Assembly (NCBI RefSeq): GCF_011440375.1
Contig: NZ_JAAOIR010000004.1
Coordinates: forward strand, 186,001-250,000
Length of the DNA stretch: 64,000 bases
Direction of reading: 5' to 3'
Source: Halorubellus sp. JP-L1
GTDB taxonomy: Archaea; Halobacteriota; Halobacteria; Halobacteriales; Natrialbaceae
Shown: piece by piece, positions 1 to 8,639 of the stretch
How the letters are laid out: each line of letters opens with the position of its first letter
How positions within the stretch are numbered: the stretch's first letter is position 1
Program-made: the position numbers and the translations under genes
The notes under the pieces: model-generated
The model's database searches: none
Seen by the model: only the letters and a program-made list of their open reading frames with translations
What the model was told of the DNA's origin: nothing

Positions 1-291
1 CACTGCGTTGACCACGTTGTCGTGCCGGTCGACGTGCCGGACCTCCTGCTGGGCCGGCCCCTCCTGTGGGTCCTGGTCGTCGGGTACCTCCGTCGAGGGA
101 GGTGACCCGTTCACGTTCTCCGCGGGCCCCGGCGAGGGGTCGTCCGACCGCGCCGAATCGGTCGCGTACTGGCCGACGCCGTATCCGAGGGCACCGACGC
201 CGCCGACGACGCCGACTCGCTTCAGGAGCTGTCGGCGGTCCATCTCGAGCGTCGAGCCGTCGGTTCCCGCGTCGGGGTCGTCGTTACGCAT
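1..291 (-). CDS. Tat-exported protein, N-terminal part only
   Basis: The reading frame starts with ATG at 291 and runs off the left edge of the window, so only 97 residues are visible. A twin-arginine motif (MDRRQLLKRVGVVGG, about residues 17-31) followed by a short hydrophobic stretch is a typical haloarchaeal Tat signal. After it comes an acidic, Pro/Ser/Gly-rich linker. The visible end (about residues 84-97) is too short to assign a fold. The next gene on the same strand encodes an exported beta-helix protein, so a surface or polysaccharide-related role is possible, but that is inference from context. Translation could also begin at the internal Met17, which keeps the whole Tat signal. Confidence 0.7.
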   Translation of the reverse strand, partial: MRNDDPDAGTDGSTLEMDRRQLLKRVGVVGGVGALGYGVGQYATDSARSDDPSPGPAENVNGSPPSTEVPDDQDPQEGPAQQEVRHVDRHDNVVNAV

Positions 292-749
292 CCGGGAAGC
301 GTCCCGGCCCTCTCCCCGGGTGACGGGCGCGTTCGAGTGAGTATTCGACGAGCGAGCCCGTGAGGTCGGCGACGAGCGAGCCCGTGGTCCCGGTCTCGCC
401 GGTCGACGGCCAACTGTCCCGCGACGCTGCACCCGCTTGCGTCGCTGCACGTTCGGGAGTCGCTGCCCGTTCGAATGTCGCGGGCCGTGTCCCGGTCGCT
501 GGAACGAGACCGGGTTGGCGAGTCGAATCGAGGAGGAGGCTGTCGAGAGCGGTCACGAGAGGAACACTCTCCAGCGGCCGCTTTGTTATGCCATCCCTAT
601 CCCCGTACCGGAGGGCACAAACACTGGCATCCCCCGTGGCTGCGAGAGGGCGACTCGGCCCCCGTTACGCGTTCGCGAGTTCGATGCGAGCCGAGTCGGA
701 ATCCAGTCGTTGCGTCAGCAGGGAACTGAGTCGCGACCGGACTGGGGCG
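292..749. other. Intergenic region, 458 bp
   Basis: No reading frame here looks coding; the open frames are shadows with low-complexity composition. The one recognisable element is a TAACAAA box on the minus strand (582-588), pointing at the gene that starts at 291. If it is a promoter element, that gene has a leader of roughly 260 bases. Confidence 0.5.
580..593 (-). promoter_or_regulatory. TAACAAA element, copy 1
   Basis: On the minus strand the sequence is GGCATAACAAAGCG. It is one of six TAACAAA copies in the window, each lying upstream of a gene on the same strand. This copy is about 291-297 bases before the ATG at 291. Function is inferred only from recurrence. Confidence 0.4.
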
Positions 750-3101
750 TCAGTTCGACCGCCAGCCGTCGTACCCCGGGATGACGTCCGAGAACGAGAC
801 GTTCGCGTCCTCGCCGTACGCGTTCGAGGAGAACGACATGTTCGTCCAGTCGGAGACGTTCTCCTGAACGATCGTCTGCCCGCCCTGGTCGGTCGGGCCG
901 TCCGGGTCGGGCGCGTTCGGGTTCCAGAACCAGTTGTCAGTGATGACGGCCTGGTCCGGGACGTCCCGGATGTCGATCGCGTGGTTCAGGTTCCCGTCGT
1001 ACTCGCGGTGGACGGTCTCTACGACGTTGTTGTGGATGTCGTAGACGCCGCCAGCAGGCGGGTGCACGTCGATGTTGTGCTGGACTTCGGTCGGCCCGAA
1101 GTGATTGTACCGGCACGTGTAGCTCCCGGTCCCCTGACTCATCGCGACCGAGTGGCGGTTGTAGTTGAAGTAGTTGTACTCGATGATCGGGTCGCCGTCC
1201 TCGACGCAGACGCCGTACCCGAGTCCGGACTTGTTGTTCTCGACGATGACGTTGTGGTGGACGTGCACGCGCGACCCGTCCTCCACGCCGATGCCGTCGT
1301 ACGTGAACCCGGAGATGCGGTTGTTGTCCACCTCGCCGTCGCCAGTGGCCTTGATGCCGGTGCCGTCGGACGACCCGCTTTGGTCGTCACCGGGGTGTGC
1401 GCCGCGAAGGCGGATGCCCGTGAAGCGGCCGCTGCCGCGCAGGAAGAACGATTCGTCGAGGTCGTCCGAGGAGAGGAGACCGCCCGGGGAGTCGTCCACG
1501 CCACGGTTCGACGCGAGCGTGACGCCGGAGGGGACGTCGATGTCGCCCGAGGTGATGTCGATGCGCTCGTCGCCGGGCACGAACACGATCTCGCCCGAGC
1601 TCGCCGCGTTCAGGCCGTCCACGAGTTCGGACTCGTTGTGGACGACGATGTTCGCGTCCGAGCGCGTGACCGTCCGGTCGTAGCCGCTGCCACCGCCGAG
1701 GGGGCCGTTGTCCGCCGTCGAGTCGCTCCCGCCGTCGCTGCCGCCATCGCTCCCGCCGTCGCTGCTCCCGTCGTCGGTCGGCGGTTCCTCGCCGAGCATC
1801 TCGTACGTCGTCGTCTGCTGGCCGTTCAGGTAGACCGAGAACGTGCCTTCCATCGGACTGAAGTCCCGGGGTTCGCCCTCGAACTCGAAGGAGTCGCCGT
1901 AGCCGTTCCCGGTGAGGCCCGTGACCGTCCACGTGCCGTCGGCGTTCTGCGTGATCTTGTCGTTGCGCTTCTCGGCGGAGTTCTTCCCGTTGTCGAGATT
2001 CTTCGTGATCTCGCCGGAGGCGGTGAACTCGTACTCGACGCTCCCGTCGGCGGGCGTCGTGATCGTCAGCGTGTTCGAGGGAACCTCCTGGCCGGTGAGT
2101 TCCGTGACGGTCGTCTCGTTACCGTCGAGGTAGACGGTGTAAGAACCCGTTACCGGCGTGAACTCGAGCGGTTCGCCCTCGAACTCGAGGGTGTCACCGT
2201 AGCCGTTGCCGGTGAGGCCCGTGACCGTCCACGTGCCGTCGTCGTTCTGCGTCACGACGTCGTTGTCCTCGGCGGAGTTGTCGCCGTTGTCGAGGACCTT
2301 CGAGATCTCGCCAGACGCCGTGAACTCGTACTCGACGCTCCCGTCGGCGGGCGTCGTGATCTCGAGCATGTGCGTGGTCGTCGCCGTCGTCGTATCTTCG
2401 CTGTCGTCGCCGGTCGTGAGCTCGTCGACCGTCACCTGCTCGCCGTTGAGGACGAGCGTGAACGTGCCGCTGGTGGGGGAGAACGACCGTACGTCGCCCT
2501 GGAGGTCGAACGTGTCGCCGTAGCCGTTGCCGGTGAGGCCCGTGACCGTCCACGTGCCGTCGTCGTTCTGCGTGATTTCGTCGTTACCCTCCTCGGCGGA
2601 GCGCTTGCCGGCGTCGAGGACTCTCGACGGTTCCTCCGTGGTAACGAACTCGTACTCGACGCTCCCGTCTTCGGGCGTGAGGATCTCGAGGCGGTCGCCA
2701 GCTGTCGCGTCGTCGGTCTGGTCGTTGTAACTGATGCTTACCTGGACGTTGCCGTCGACCTGGAGGTTCGTTATCGTCCCCGCGAAGTCGTACGAGTCGG
2801 TGTCGCCCGCGACCGTCCCGGACGCTGCGGCGTCGGAGACGCCGTCGTCGCTCTCGAGGCTTCCGTCGCCCGCGGCCTGGATGGCCTCGCTGACACCGAC
2901 CTTGTAGGACGCCTCGGTGCTGGCGTCGGTGCCGGTGAACGAGATCCGGTTCGGGTAGGACGCCGCGGCGCTCGCACCGGCCGCCGCCACCGTCGTCCCG
3001 ACCGCCGTGACGCCCGCCAGCTGCATGAGTCGCCGCCTGCCGAGTCGCCGCGAGTGATTGTCCGAGTCGGTGCCGTTAACCTCTCCATTAGGGTCCGACA
3101 T
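750..3101 (-). CDS. Tat-exported beta-helix protein with three N-terminal repeats
   Basis: 783 residues. A Tat signal (RRLGRRRLMQLAG, about residues 18-30, then a hydrophobic Ala-rich stretch) indicates export of the folded protein. Three tandem repeats of about 95-108 residues follow (about 138-245, 246-344, 345-438), each with TPxDGSVEYEF and DGTWTVTGLTGNGYGD. A Ser/Gly/Asp linker (about 440-470) leads into a C-terminal region of about 310 residues rich in short Asn/Asp/His/Gly turns (for example VHVHHNVIVENNKSG), as in right-handed parallel beta-helix proteins of the pectate-lyase type. The family suggests polysaccharide binding or cleavage at the cell surface; I see no diagnostic catalytic triad, so activity is unproven. 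The ATG at 3101 has a TATA-like box 24-30 bases upstream. The carbohydrate genes to the right fit such a role. Confidence 0.85.
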   Translation of the reverse strand: MSDPNGEVNGTDSDNHSRRLGRRRLMQLAGVTAVGTTVAAAGASAAASYPNRISFTGTDASTEASYKVGVSEAIQAAGDGSLESDDGVSDAAASGTVAGDTDSYDFAGTITNLQVDGNVQVSISYNDQTDDATAGDRLEILTPEDGSVEYEFVTTEEPSRVLDAGKRSAEEGNDEITQNDDGTWTVTGLTGNGYGDTFDLQGDVRSFSPTSGTFTLVLNGEQVTVDELTTGDDSEDTTTATTTHMLEITTPADGSVEYEFTASGEISKVLDNGDNSAEDNDVVTQNDDGTWTVTGLTGNGYGDTLEFEGEPLEFTPVTGSYTVYLDGNETTVTELTGQEVPSNTLTITTPADGSVEYEFTASGEITKNLDNGKNSAEKRNDKITQNADGTWTVTGLTGNGYGDSFEFEGEPRDFSPMEGTFSVYLNGQQTTTYEMLGEEPPTDDGSSDGGSDGGSDGGSDSTADNGPLGGGSGYDRTVTRSDANIVVHNESELVDGLNAASSGEIVFVPGDERIDITSGDIDVPSGVTLASNRGVDDSPGGLLSSDDLDESFFLRGSGRFTGIRLRGAHPGDDQSGSSDGTGIKATGDGEVDNNRISGFTYDGIGVEDGSRVHVHHNVIVENNKSGLGYGVCVEDGDPIIEYNYFNYNRHSVAMSQGTGSYTCRYNHFGPTEVQHNIDVHPPAGGVYDIHNNVVETVHREYDGNLNHAIDIRDVPDQAVITDNWFWNPNAPDPDGPTDQGGQTIVQENVSDWTNMSFSSNAYGEDANVSFSDVIPGYDGWRSN

Positions 3102-3124
3102 ACCTGGGTATCCACGACTTACCC

Positions 3125-3131
3125 GATAAAG
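3125..3131 (-). promoter_or_regulatory. TATA-like box of the beta-helix gene
   Basis: CTTTATC on the minus strand lies 24-30 bases before the ATG at 3101, the spacing expected for an archaeal leaderless transcript. Confidence 0.5.
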
Positions 3132-3564
3132 CGATTTTTACGGGTATGCCACCGTTAGGGGACCGGTGCTGACCGGTTCGGCTATATTTAGTTACCAGCT
3201 ACCCGCAGCTATTCTCGCGGGGGTAACAGCCTCTTACCGGCGCTAATGCTCCGTTTACGGCCGAGTAACGGGTTCATACCGGCCGTCCGAGCCCCGTGTG
3301 GGTCTTTCGCATGGAGAGCTCGCGATCGGCTGGCCCGCACCGTTCGGTGGGGTGACACGAACTCGCTCGAGGGTAGGACGGTGTTATCACGATGGTATCG
3401 GCCGGATACCGAGGGAAACAGCGCACTCCGAGCCGGAACGCGCGTCCGACGACAGCGCGCCTGCACCGACGATGCGCACCGATCGGCGCAGCGACGCCGA
3501 CGAACGCATAGCGGCGGCTGGGCCATCACCCGTCGATCGCCGCCGCGGCGTGCGGTACGCGCTC

Positions 3565-3574
3565 AATTACTTAG
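3565..3574 (+). promoter_or_regulatory. TATA-like box of the aminotransferase gene
   Basis: AATTACTTAG lies 26-35 bases before the ATG at 3600 in otherwise GC-rich DNA. This spacing supports the start chosen at 3600 and a leaderless transcript. Confidence 0.45.
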
Positions 3575-3599
3575 GCCGCGCCACTCGCTGTCGGTCACA

Positions 3600-4883
3600 A
3601 TGGCGATGGACGAAGACGCGACGCGCACCACGACGACGGGCCGGAGCCATCCCGCTCGCGACCCGCCCGACTCGCCGGCCGTCCGCGAGCTGGCGACCGC
3701 ACTCACGCCCGTCACCGCGGGAGATCTCCTTGCCGGCATCGTCGGGCAGGCGGGCGGGCGGGGACGGGACGCGTTCGTCGACGCGGTCAAGAGTCACCTC
3801 GGCGCGTCGTCCGCCGCGACGTACTGCTCGTACCGGCGCGCGCTCGGTGCCGCGTTCAGTCGCCTCCGCGAGCACGGCGGCGCGGACCGGTCGGTGCTCC
3901 TCCTCCCGGCGTTCTGCAGTTCGGACTTCGCGGACGCCGCCGACGGCGTCGGCCTCGACGTCCGCCGGTACGACGTCGACCCGCGGACGCTCGCCGCCGA
4001 CCTCGAGTCGCTCCGGGCCGCCCTCGGCGAGGACGTCCTCGCCGTCGTCGCGGTGAACGTCCTCGGGTTCGGGTCCGACATGACCGCACTCGAATCGATC
4101 TGTACGGAATCCGACGCCGCGCTCGTCGAGGCGCTCGGGTACGCGCTCGGCGCCAGCTACGACGGGCGTCCGCTCGGGACGTTCGGTGACCTGTCGGTCG
4201 TTAACTTCCAGCAGGGCAAACCCATCCCGGTCGGCGGCGGGATGGTCCTCAGCCAGCGTTCGGACTGCTCGTTCTCGGACGCCGGCCGCGAGCAGAGTGC
4301 GCCGAACGTCGCCGCGCTCACCGGGTACGCCCTCTGCTCTCGTCCTCGACCGTACTACGCGTACTCGCGGATCGCTCCCGCACTCGCTCGCGTCCTCGGC
4401 GGGACCGACGAACTCACCACCCACCCCGGGTCGAAGTTCGACGTCGCCTACGGCGAGCACTCCCCGACGATGTCGGACTTCCAGGGCGCGATCGCGGGCC
4501 GGGTCTTCGACAGGCTCCCGGAGACCCGACGCGATCGCGCCGCGACCGCTCGCGCGTACGCCGACGCCTTCGAGGGGTACGAGCACGTCCGCGGCATCCA
4601 GCCCATCGATGGACTCGAAGGGCACCAATGGGTGCGGTATCCGCTGGTCGTCTCCTCGAACGAGCTCCGCGCGGAGATCAAGCGGACGCTCGCGAAGCAC
4701 GGCGTCCAGGCGCCGCTGCTGTACAACTGGCCGAAAGTCCGCGGGCGCGAGTTCCCTGGCGCGCGAGCACTCCAGCGCCGCATCCTCCCACTGCCGACGC
4801 ATCCGTTCGTCGACGACGACGACGTCCATCGGATCGTCGCAATCGTTCATCACGTCGCGCACGAGTACGAGAACCGCATTTGA
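3600..4883 (+). CDS. DegT/DnrJ/EryC1/StrS-type PLP aminotransferase
   Basis: 427 residues from the ATG at 3600; the frame is open further upstream but the TATA-like box favours this start. The body fits the DegT sugar-aminotransferase family: an N-terminal PLP-binding half with LLLPAFCSSDFADA and AVVAVNVLGFGSDM, then GTFGDLSVVNFQQGKP with the probable PLP lysine at residue 207, and GGGMVL just after it. Such enzymes convert nucleotide-linked keto-sugars to amino-sugars using glutamate. The motif around the lysine (NFQQGKPIPVGGG) differs from the common FY..K..GEGG form, so it belongs to a divergent branch and may act on another substrate. The next gene, 92 bp downstream on the same strand, is an ATP-grasp ligase, suggesting joint work on a surface-glycan precursor. 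Confidence 0.82.
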   Translation: MAMDEDATRTTTTGRSHPARDPPDSPAVRELATALTPVTAGDLLAGIVGQAGGRGRDAFVDAVKSHLGASSAATYCSYRRALGAAFSRLREHGGADRSVLLLPAFCSSDFADAADGVGLDVRRYDVDPRTLAADLESLRAALGEDVLAVVAVNVLGFGSDMTALESICTESDAALVEALGYALGASYDGRPLGTFGDLSVVNFQQGKPIPVGGGMVLSQRSDCSFSDAGREQSAPNVAALTGYALCSRPRPYYAYSRIAPALARVLGGTDELTTHPGSKFDVAYGEHSPTMSDFQGAIAGRVFDRLPETRRDRAATARAYADAFEGYEHVRGIQPIDGLEGHQWVRYPLVVSSNELRAEIKRTLAKHGVQAPLLYNWPKVRGREFPGARALQRRILPLPTHPFVDDDDVHRIVAIVHHVAHEYENRI

Positions 4884-4943
4884 GATCGCAGGAGCACCCG
4901 GTAGCGACAATCTGCATGTGGCACCACTGCCGTAGGTGACGCG

Positions 4944-4952
4944 TTACTATTG
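4944..4952 (+). promoter_or_regulatory. TATA-like box of the ATP-grasp gene
   Basis: TTACTATTG is 24-32 bases before the ATG at 4976, consistent with a leaderless promoter separate from that of the upstream aminotransferase gene. Confidence 0.45.
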
Positions 4953-4975
4953 AGTCGGTTCGTCTTCGTCGAACC

Positions 4976-6217
4976 ATGCAAGACGGAGACGCTACAGTGG
5001 GGTCCGCGGTCGTCCCGGCCGTGAACGCCGCGCACGCGGCGGTGGTGCTTCGATCGCTCGGTCGTCGTGGCGTGCACACGATTGCAGCGGCCGAGAACGA
5101 GCACTCGCCCGCGCTCTGGTCGCGGTTCTGCGACGAACGCGTGGCCGTCCCGCACCCAGGGACCGACGCGACCGGATACGCCGCCGCGCTCCTTTCGCTC
5201 GCCCGCCGGGACGACGTCGAGACCATCGTCCCGCTCCGGGAGGAGGACGTGTACGCGCTCTCGCATCGGGCCTCCGCGTTCGACGAGCACGTCGAGGTTC
5301 TGTGGCCGTCCTCGGAGTCCCTGACGGCCGTCCACGACCGCGTGCAGCTGTTCGACGCGGCCGAACGCGCCGGCGTCACCGTGCCGGACGCGTGCCTCCT
5401 GACGGACGTGGATAGCTGGGACGAGGAACGCATCGTGAAGGGCCGGTACGCGCTCCTCGGGAACGAGTACGACGACGACTTCCCCGAGCGTCGCGTGCAG
5501 ACGCCGGCGAAGACGATGTTCCTACAGCCGGGCGAGCAACCTGACGTCCAGCGCATCGTCGACCAGATGGGGCACGTCCCGATCACGCAGACGTTCGTCG
5601 ACGGAACCGAGTACTGCCTGCGGGCGCTCTATCACGACGGCGAACCGGTCGCCACCTCCCAGAAGCGCCTCCTTCGTGGCTACAAGTACTCTCGGGGGCC
5701 GAGCGTCTACCACGAGGCCGTCGACATCCCCGAGTTGGAGCGCGACGGTCTCGCGCTCCTCGACGAACTGGACTGGCATGGGATGGCGTCGGTCGGCTTC
5801 ATCCGCGACGCCGACGGCGAGTTCAACCTCCTCGAAATCAACCCGCGGTACCCCGCGAGCCTGCCGATGGACCTCCACGCGGGCGTCGACTACCCGTGGT
5901 ACCACTGGAACCTCGCGACGAACGAAGAGATACCCGGCGAGCCCGCGTACCGACCGGGCGAGTCCACGCACCTGGTCCGCGGGGAACTCGTACACCTCCA
6001 CAGCGTCCTTCGCGAGGACAACCCGATAGTCGAGCGTCCGTCCGCGCTCGGGACCGTCGCCAGCATGGCGGCGTCGTTCGTCCAACACCCGACGTTCGAC
6101 CAGCTCTCTCTCACCGACCCCGGTCCGTTCGTCCGTGATACCCTGAACGTCGCCAGCAATCTCCTCCACGCAAACAGGCCCCAGTTTCCGGCGTTCGGTC
6201 GGGGACACGAGGAGTAG
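4976..6217 (+). CDS. ATP-grasp carboxylate-amine ligase-like protein
   Basis: 413 residues. The order is that of ATP-grasp ligases: an N-terminal pre-ATP domain (about 1-125), a central nucleotide-binding part with ERIVKGRYALLG near residue 150, and a C-terminal catalytic part ending in FNLLEINPRYPASLPMD, where Glu287 and Asn289 occupy the usual Mg/ATP-binding positions. These enzymes activate a carboxylate as an acyl-phosphate and join it to an amine or thiol. Neither substrate can be read from sequence. Sitting between a sugar aminotransferase and an exported protein in a glycan region, it may modify an amino-sugar or peptide decoration. Family assignment is firm, function is not. Confidence 0.8.
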   Translation: MQDGDATVGSAVVPAVNAAHAAVVLRSLGRRGVHTIAAAENEHSPALWSRFCDERVAVPHPGTDATGYAAALLSLARRDDVETIVPLREEDVYALSHRASAFDEHVEVLWPSSESLTAVHDRVQLFDAAERAGVTVPDACLLTDVDSWDEERIVKGRYALLGNEYDDDFPERRVQTPAKTMFLQPGEQPDVQRIVDQMGHVPITQTFVDGTEYCLRALYHDGEPVATSQKRLLRGYKYSRGPSVYHEAVDIPELERDGLALLDELDWHGMASVGFIRDADGEFNLLEINPRYPASLPMDLHAGVDYPWYHWNLATNEEIPGEPAYRPGESTHLVRGELVHLHSVLREDNPIVERPSALGTVASMAASFVQHPTFDQLSLTDPGPFVRDTLNVASNLLHANRPQFPAFGRGHEE

Positions 6218-6284
6218 AGTTCGTCTCGGCGCGAACCGGCAACGCGCAGCGACTACGCCGCCGCCGACCCGCCCGCTCAGGCCG

Positions 6285-7166
6285 TCACGCCCCCCGTCCC
6301 CTCCCTCGGTCGCCACGGTCCGATCCGTCTCTCCCTTCGCCCTTACCCGGTCCATCCTTACCCGGTCCACCCATACCCCTGCCTTTCTCGCCACCACCCT
6401 TCTTGCCACTACCCTTCCCTGGTCCGTCTTCCGGACCGCCAGTCCCGGGGCCACCGGGTCCGCCGTCGTCGGTTCCGTGTCCGCCGGACCCTGGTCCGCC
6501 GTTCCCGGAGACGTCCGGGCACTCGTACATCCCGACGTACCCGTCGGGGATGCAGCTCGCCGACTCGAACGCGGGCGTGCCCGGCGTGTTCGCGCACCGG
6601 TGCTCGTTGATAACGTAGCAAGACGGACTCTCGAGGCGGTCGGCCCACGGACTGTCCGTCCGGTTGTACGTGACGATGCCGAGGATCTTCTCGCCGTCGT
6701 CGACGGCGTACTTGAGGACAGGGCTGTCGCCGTACTGGCCGGGGACGCGCGTCGCGGCGTCGTGGGTCGCGTACTGCTCGCGGCACTCGGTCCCGCCACC
6801 CGGAAGGGCGACGACGACCTGCCAGACTGGTGGTTTCGAGCGCGACAGCGCCGCGCCGTCCGCCAGATCCCCCGGTGACGCGACGAGCCAGACCTCGCTA
6901 CAGCCCTTGAACTCGACGATGCGTTGCTTCCAGGCGCGTGCAGAACTGGCGAGGCCGCCGACAGCAGTCGCCGCCGCTGCGGACCCGGCGGCCAGCGAGA
7001 GCAGTCGACGGCGCGTCGTCGACCCTGGCGAGCCCGGAGTCGAGTCCGCGATATCGGGGTCCGAGTCGGTCCCGTTCGTTCGCGAGTCGGTCTCGTCGGT
7101 CCGCGAGTCGTTCTCGTCCGACCCTTCGTCGGTCCCGTCGGTGTTCGAGTTGGTCATGTTGTTCAC
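6285..7166 (-). CDS. Tat-exported hypothetical protein with Gly-rich tail
   Basis: 293 residues. An acidic, Asp/Thr/Ser-rich leader (about 1-48) precedes a Tat signal (TRRRLLSLAAGSAAAATAVG, about 50-70). The mature part (about 80-210) has several cysteines (CSEVW, CREQY, SCYVINEHRC, SCIPDGYVGMYEC) that could form disulfides outside the cell. From about residue 215 to the end it is a low-complexity Gly/Pro/Lys/Asp tail (GKGSGKKGGGEKG). I do not recognise the core domain. The gene converges with the ATP-grasp gene (67 bp between them). Its ATG at 7166 is preceded at about 26-33 bases by CCATAACC, a weak promoter box. Confidence 0.7.
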   Translation of the reverse strand: MNNMTNSNTDGTDEGSDENDSRTDETDSRTNGTDSDPDIADSTPGSPGSTTRRRLLSLAAGSAAAATAVGGLASSARAWKQRIVEFKGCSEVWLVASPGDLADGAALSRSKPPVWQVVVALPGGGTECREQYATHDAATRVPGQYGDSPVLKYAVDDGEKILGIVTYNRTDSPWADRLESPSCYVINEHRCANTPGTPAFESASCIPDGYVGMYECPDVSGNGGPGSGGHGTDDGGPGGPGTGGPEDGPGKGSGKKGGGEKGRGMGGPGKDGPGKGEGRDGSDRGDRGRGRGA

Positions 7167-7300
7167 AGTTGGTGCCGGTCTCGGTACGAATGGTTATGGA
7201 CTCCATATCGGACGGTTCTTCTGCTCACGTCCAGGATTTCGAACGCTTCCCGATCACCGTTGGAGGGCCGAAGGAAGGTAGCTGCAGCGACGGGGACGTT

Positions 7301-8230
7301 TCACGGGGCGTGCGTCGCGTCGTCCTCGAGGACGCGGTCGGCGACGTCGCCCATCGTTTCGACGTCGACGAGGCCCTGGTCGCGGCGGCGGCCGACGTGC
7401 TCGACGATCGCCCGGAGTCGGTCGCGCGCCGCGTCGTCGACGACGTTGTTCGGGTGCAGCCAAAGGTGACAGACGCCATCCTCGGTCGCGGCGCGGTCGA
7501 CGAGCCAGTGCGCCTGGCGGACCACGGGGTCCGTCCAGACCGTCGAGAGGACGTCGCGCGCGACGCCCTCGAACCCGAACAGGTACAGCGACGGGGGAAC
7601 GGCGACGAGTCCGTGCTCGTCGACGGTCGGCTCGACGAGCGGCAGGCGGTCCGGGTCCATCACGCCGCGGAGCTTGCCGGTGACGCGAGCCAGCCGCGAT
7701 CGCGTGCCAGCGCCGGCTGCGCGGTACGTGCGGAAGCCGTGGTCCGCGAGGACGTCCCGGTGCCCGACGACGTTCCGCGGGAAGACGAACGCGTCGAGGT
7801 CGATGCCGTGGTCGGCGGCGACCGCGACCGCGCGCTCGACGTCGGCGTCGGCGGCAGTCCGGGACAGGTCGTCGTCGTCGAACAGGAGGTGCGCGAACGA
7901 GTGCGACCCGATCTCGTGGTCGGCGCGAGCGGCCGCGATCGCGTCGACGAGGTCGGGGCCGAATCGGAGGTCGGGCCGCTTCGCGTACGTCGTGCGTTCG
8001 AACGCGAACCAGTCATCGGGAGCGGACTGCGTCGCGTGCCGGCCATCGCAGTCCTCGAGGAAGAGGTGGCCGACGACCGCCCACGTCGCCGGGACCGAGT
8101 GCTCGTCGAACAGGTCGAGCAGCCACGTCCAGGCGTCGCGGGCGGCCTCGACGCGCTCGACGGGTGGGTCGTCGCGGTCGGCGAACCCCCACGCCAGTTC
8201 GGCATCGAGGGAGAACACGACCGAGCCCAC
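7301..8230 (-). CDS. NodB-type polysaccharide deacetylase
   Basis: 309 residues. The NodB-fold motifs are present: an N-terminal SLDAELAWGF with Asp9 (motif 1, metal/catalytic base region) and GSHSFAH with His110 and His114 (motif 2 metal ligands). Later WLHPNNVVDD resembles the C-terminal motif region. Family members hydrolyse N-acetyl groups from polymeric or lipid-linked sugars with a divalent metal. No signal peptide is visible, so the substrate is probably a cytoplasmic or membrane-face glycan precursor. The location between ATP-grasp and Gfo/Idh genes supports a role in surface polysaccharide synthesis. Confidence 0.85.
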   Translation of the reverse strand: MGSVVFSLDAELAWGFADRDDPPVERVEAARDAWTWLLDLFDEHSVPATWAVVGHLFLEDCDGRHATQSAPDDWFAFERTTYAKRPDLRFGPDLVDAIAAARADHEIGSHSFAHLLFDDDDLSRTAADADVERAVAVAADHGIDLDAFVFPRNVVGHRDVLADHGFRTYRAAGAGTRSRLARVTGKLRGVMDPDRLPLVEPTVDEHGLVAVPPSLYLFGFEGVARDVLSTVWTDPVVRQAHWLVDRAATEDGVCHLWLHPNNVVDDAARDRLRAIVEHVGRRRDQGLVDVETMGDVADRVLEDDATHAP

Positions 8231-8639
8231 GCTACCGACCTCCTCCCCGGAGCGAGTTCCGGCGGCGGCGAGTCACGACAGCGAGCCGTTCCTGATGGAC
8301 GGACGACGGCATTCGGTGGGGAATCGACCGGGAGTGGGTTAGTTACGGACGTCATTCCGTTCGGCTGGGGCCGTCATCGCCACGGCTGCGTTCCAAGTGC
8401 GGAATCGCACGCAAGCGCGGGGTACAGACGGCATCTACTCCGACCAAGCGGAATATAACAATACGTCCACCAGCGAGATTTCGGGGTGTGATACATCGAC
8501 GAAGACGAACGGATCGGAGCGAGCAACCGACGAGAGCGTACGTGCAGACGAAGGTAACACCCAGTTACCGGCAGTGTTCGCGACTCCTTACCGACGGAAG
8601 GCGACGGGCGTCGCGGACGCCCGGCCTCCGGGGGAAACG
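8231..8639. other. Divergent intergenic region, 409 bp
   Basis: No gene is supported. The plus-strand frame of the next gene is open back to GTG 8397, but the extra residues have no family character. An AT-rich stretch GGAATATAACAATACG at 8451-8466 resembles the TAACAAA elements elsewhere (TAACAAT here) and lies about 180 bases before the ATG at 8640. Confidence 0.45.

Larger units (their letters stand above)
3102..3599. other. Divergent intergenic region, 498 bp
   Basis: This lies between two divergent genes. I see no convincing gene. It contains the minus-strand TATA-like box at 3125-3131, an AT-rich stretch CTATATTTAG near 3182-3191 and the plus-strand box near 3565-3574. In-frame extension of the downstream gene to an earlier start is possible (frame open from 3246), but the extra residues are Arg/Ala-rich and not protein-like. 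Confidence 0.5.

Noticed and set aside
360-3158. Long plus-strand open frame (over 900 codons) opposite the beta-helix gene
   Set aside because: It is antisense to a gene with a Tat signal and clear repeats. Its composition (Val/Arg/Asp repeats) is what GC-rich antisense frames give.
3246-3599. Upstream extension of the aminotransferase gene
   Set aside because: The frame is open, but the extra residues are Arg/Ala-rich and a promoter box sits just before the ATG at 3600.
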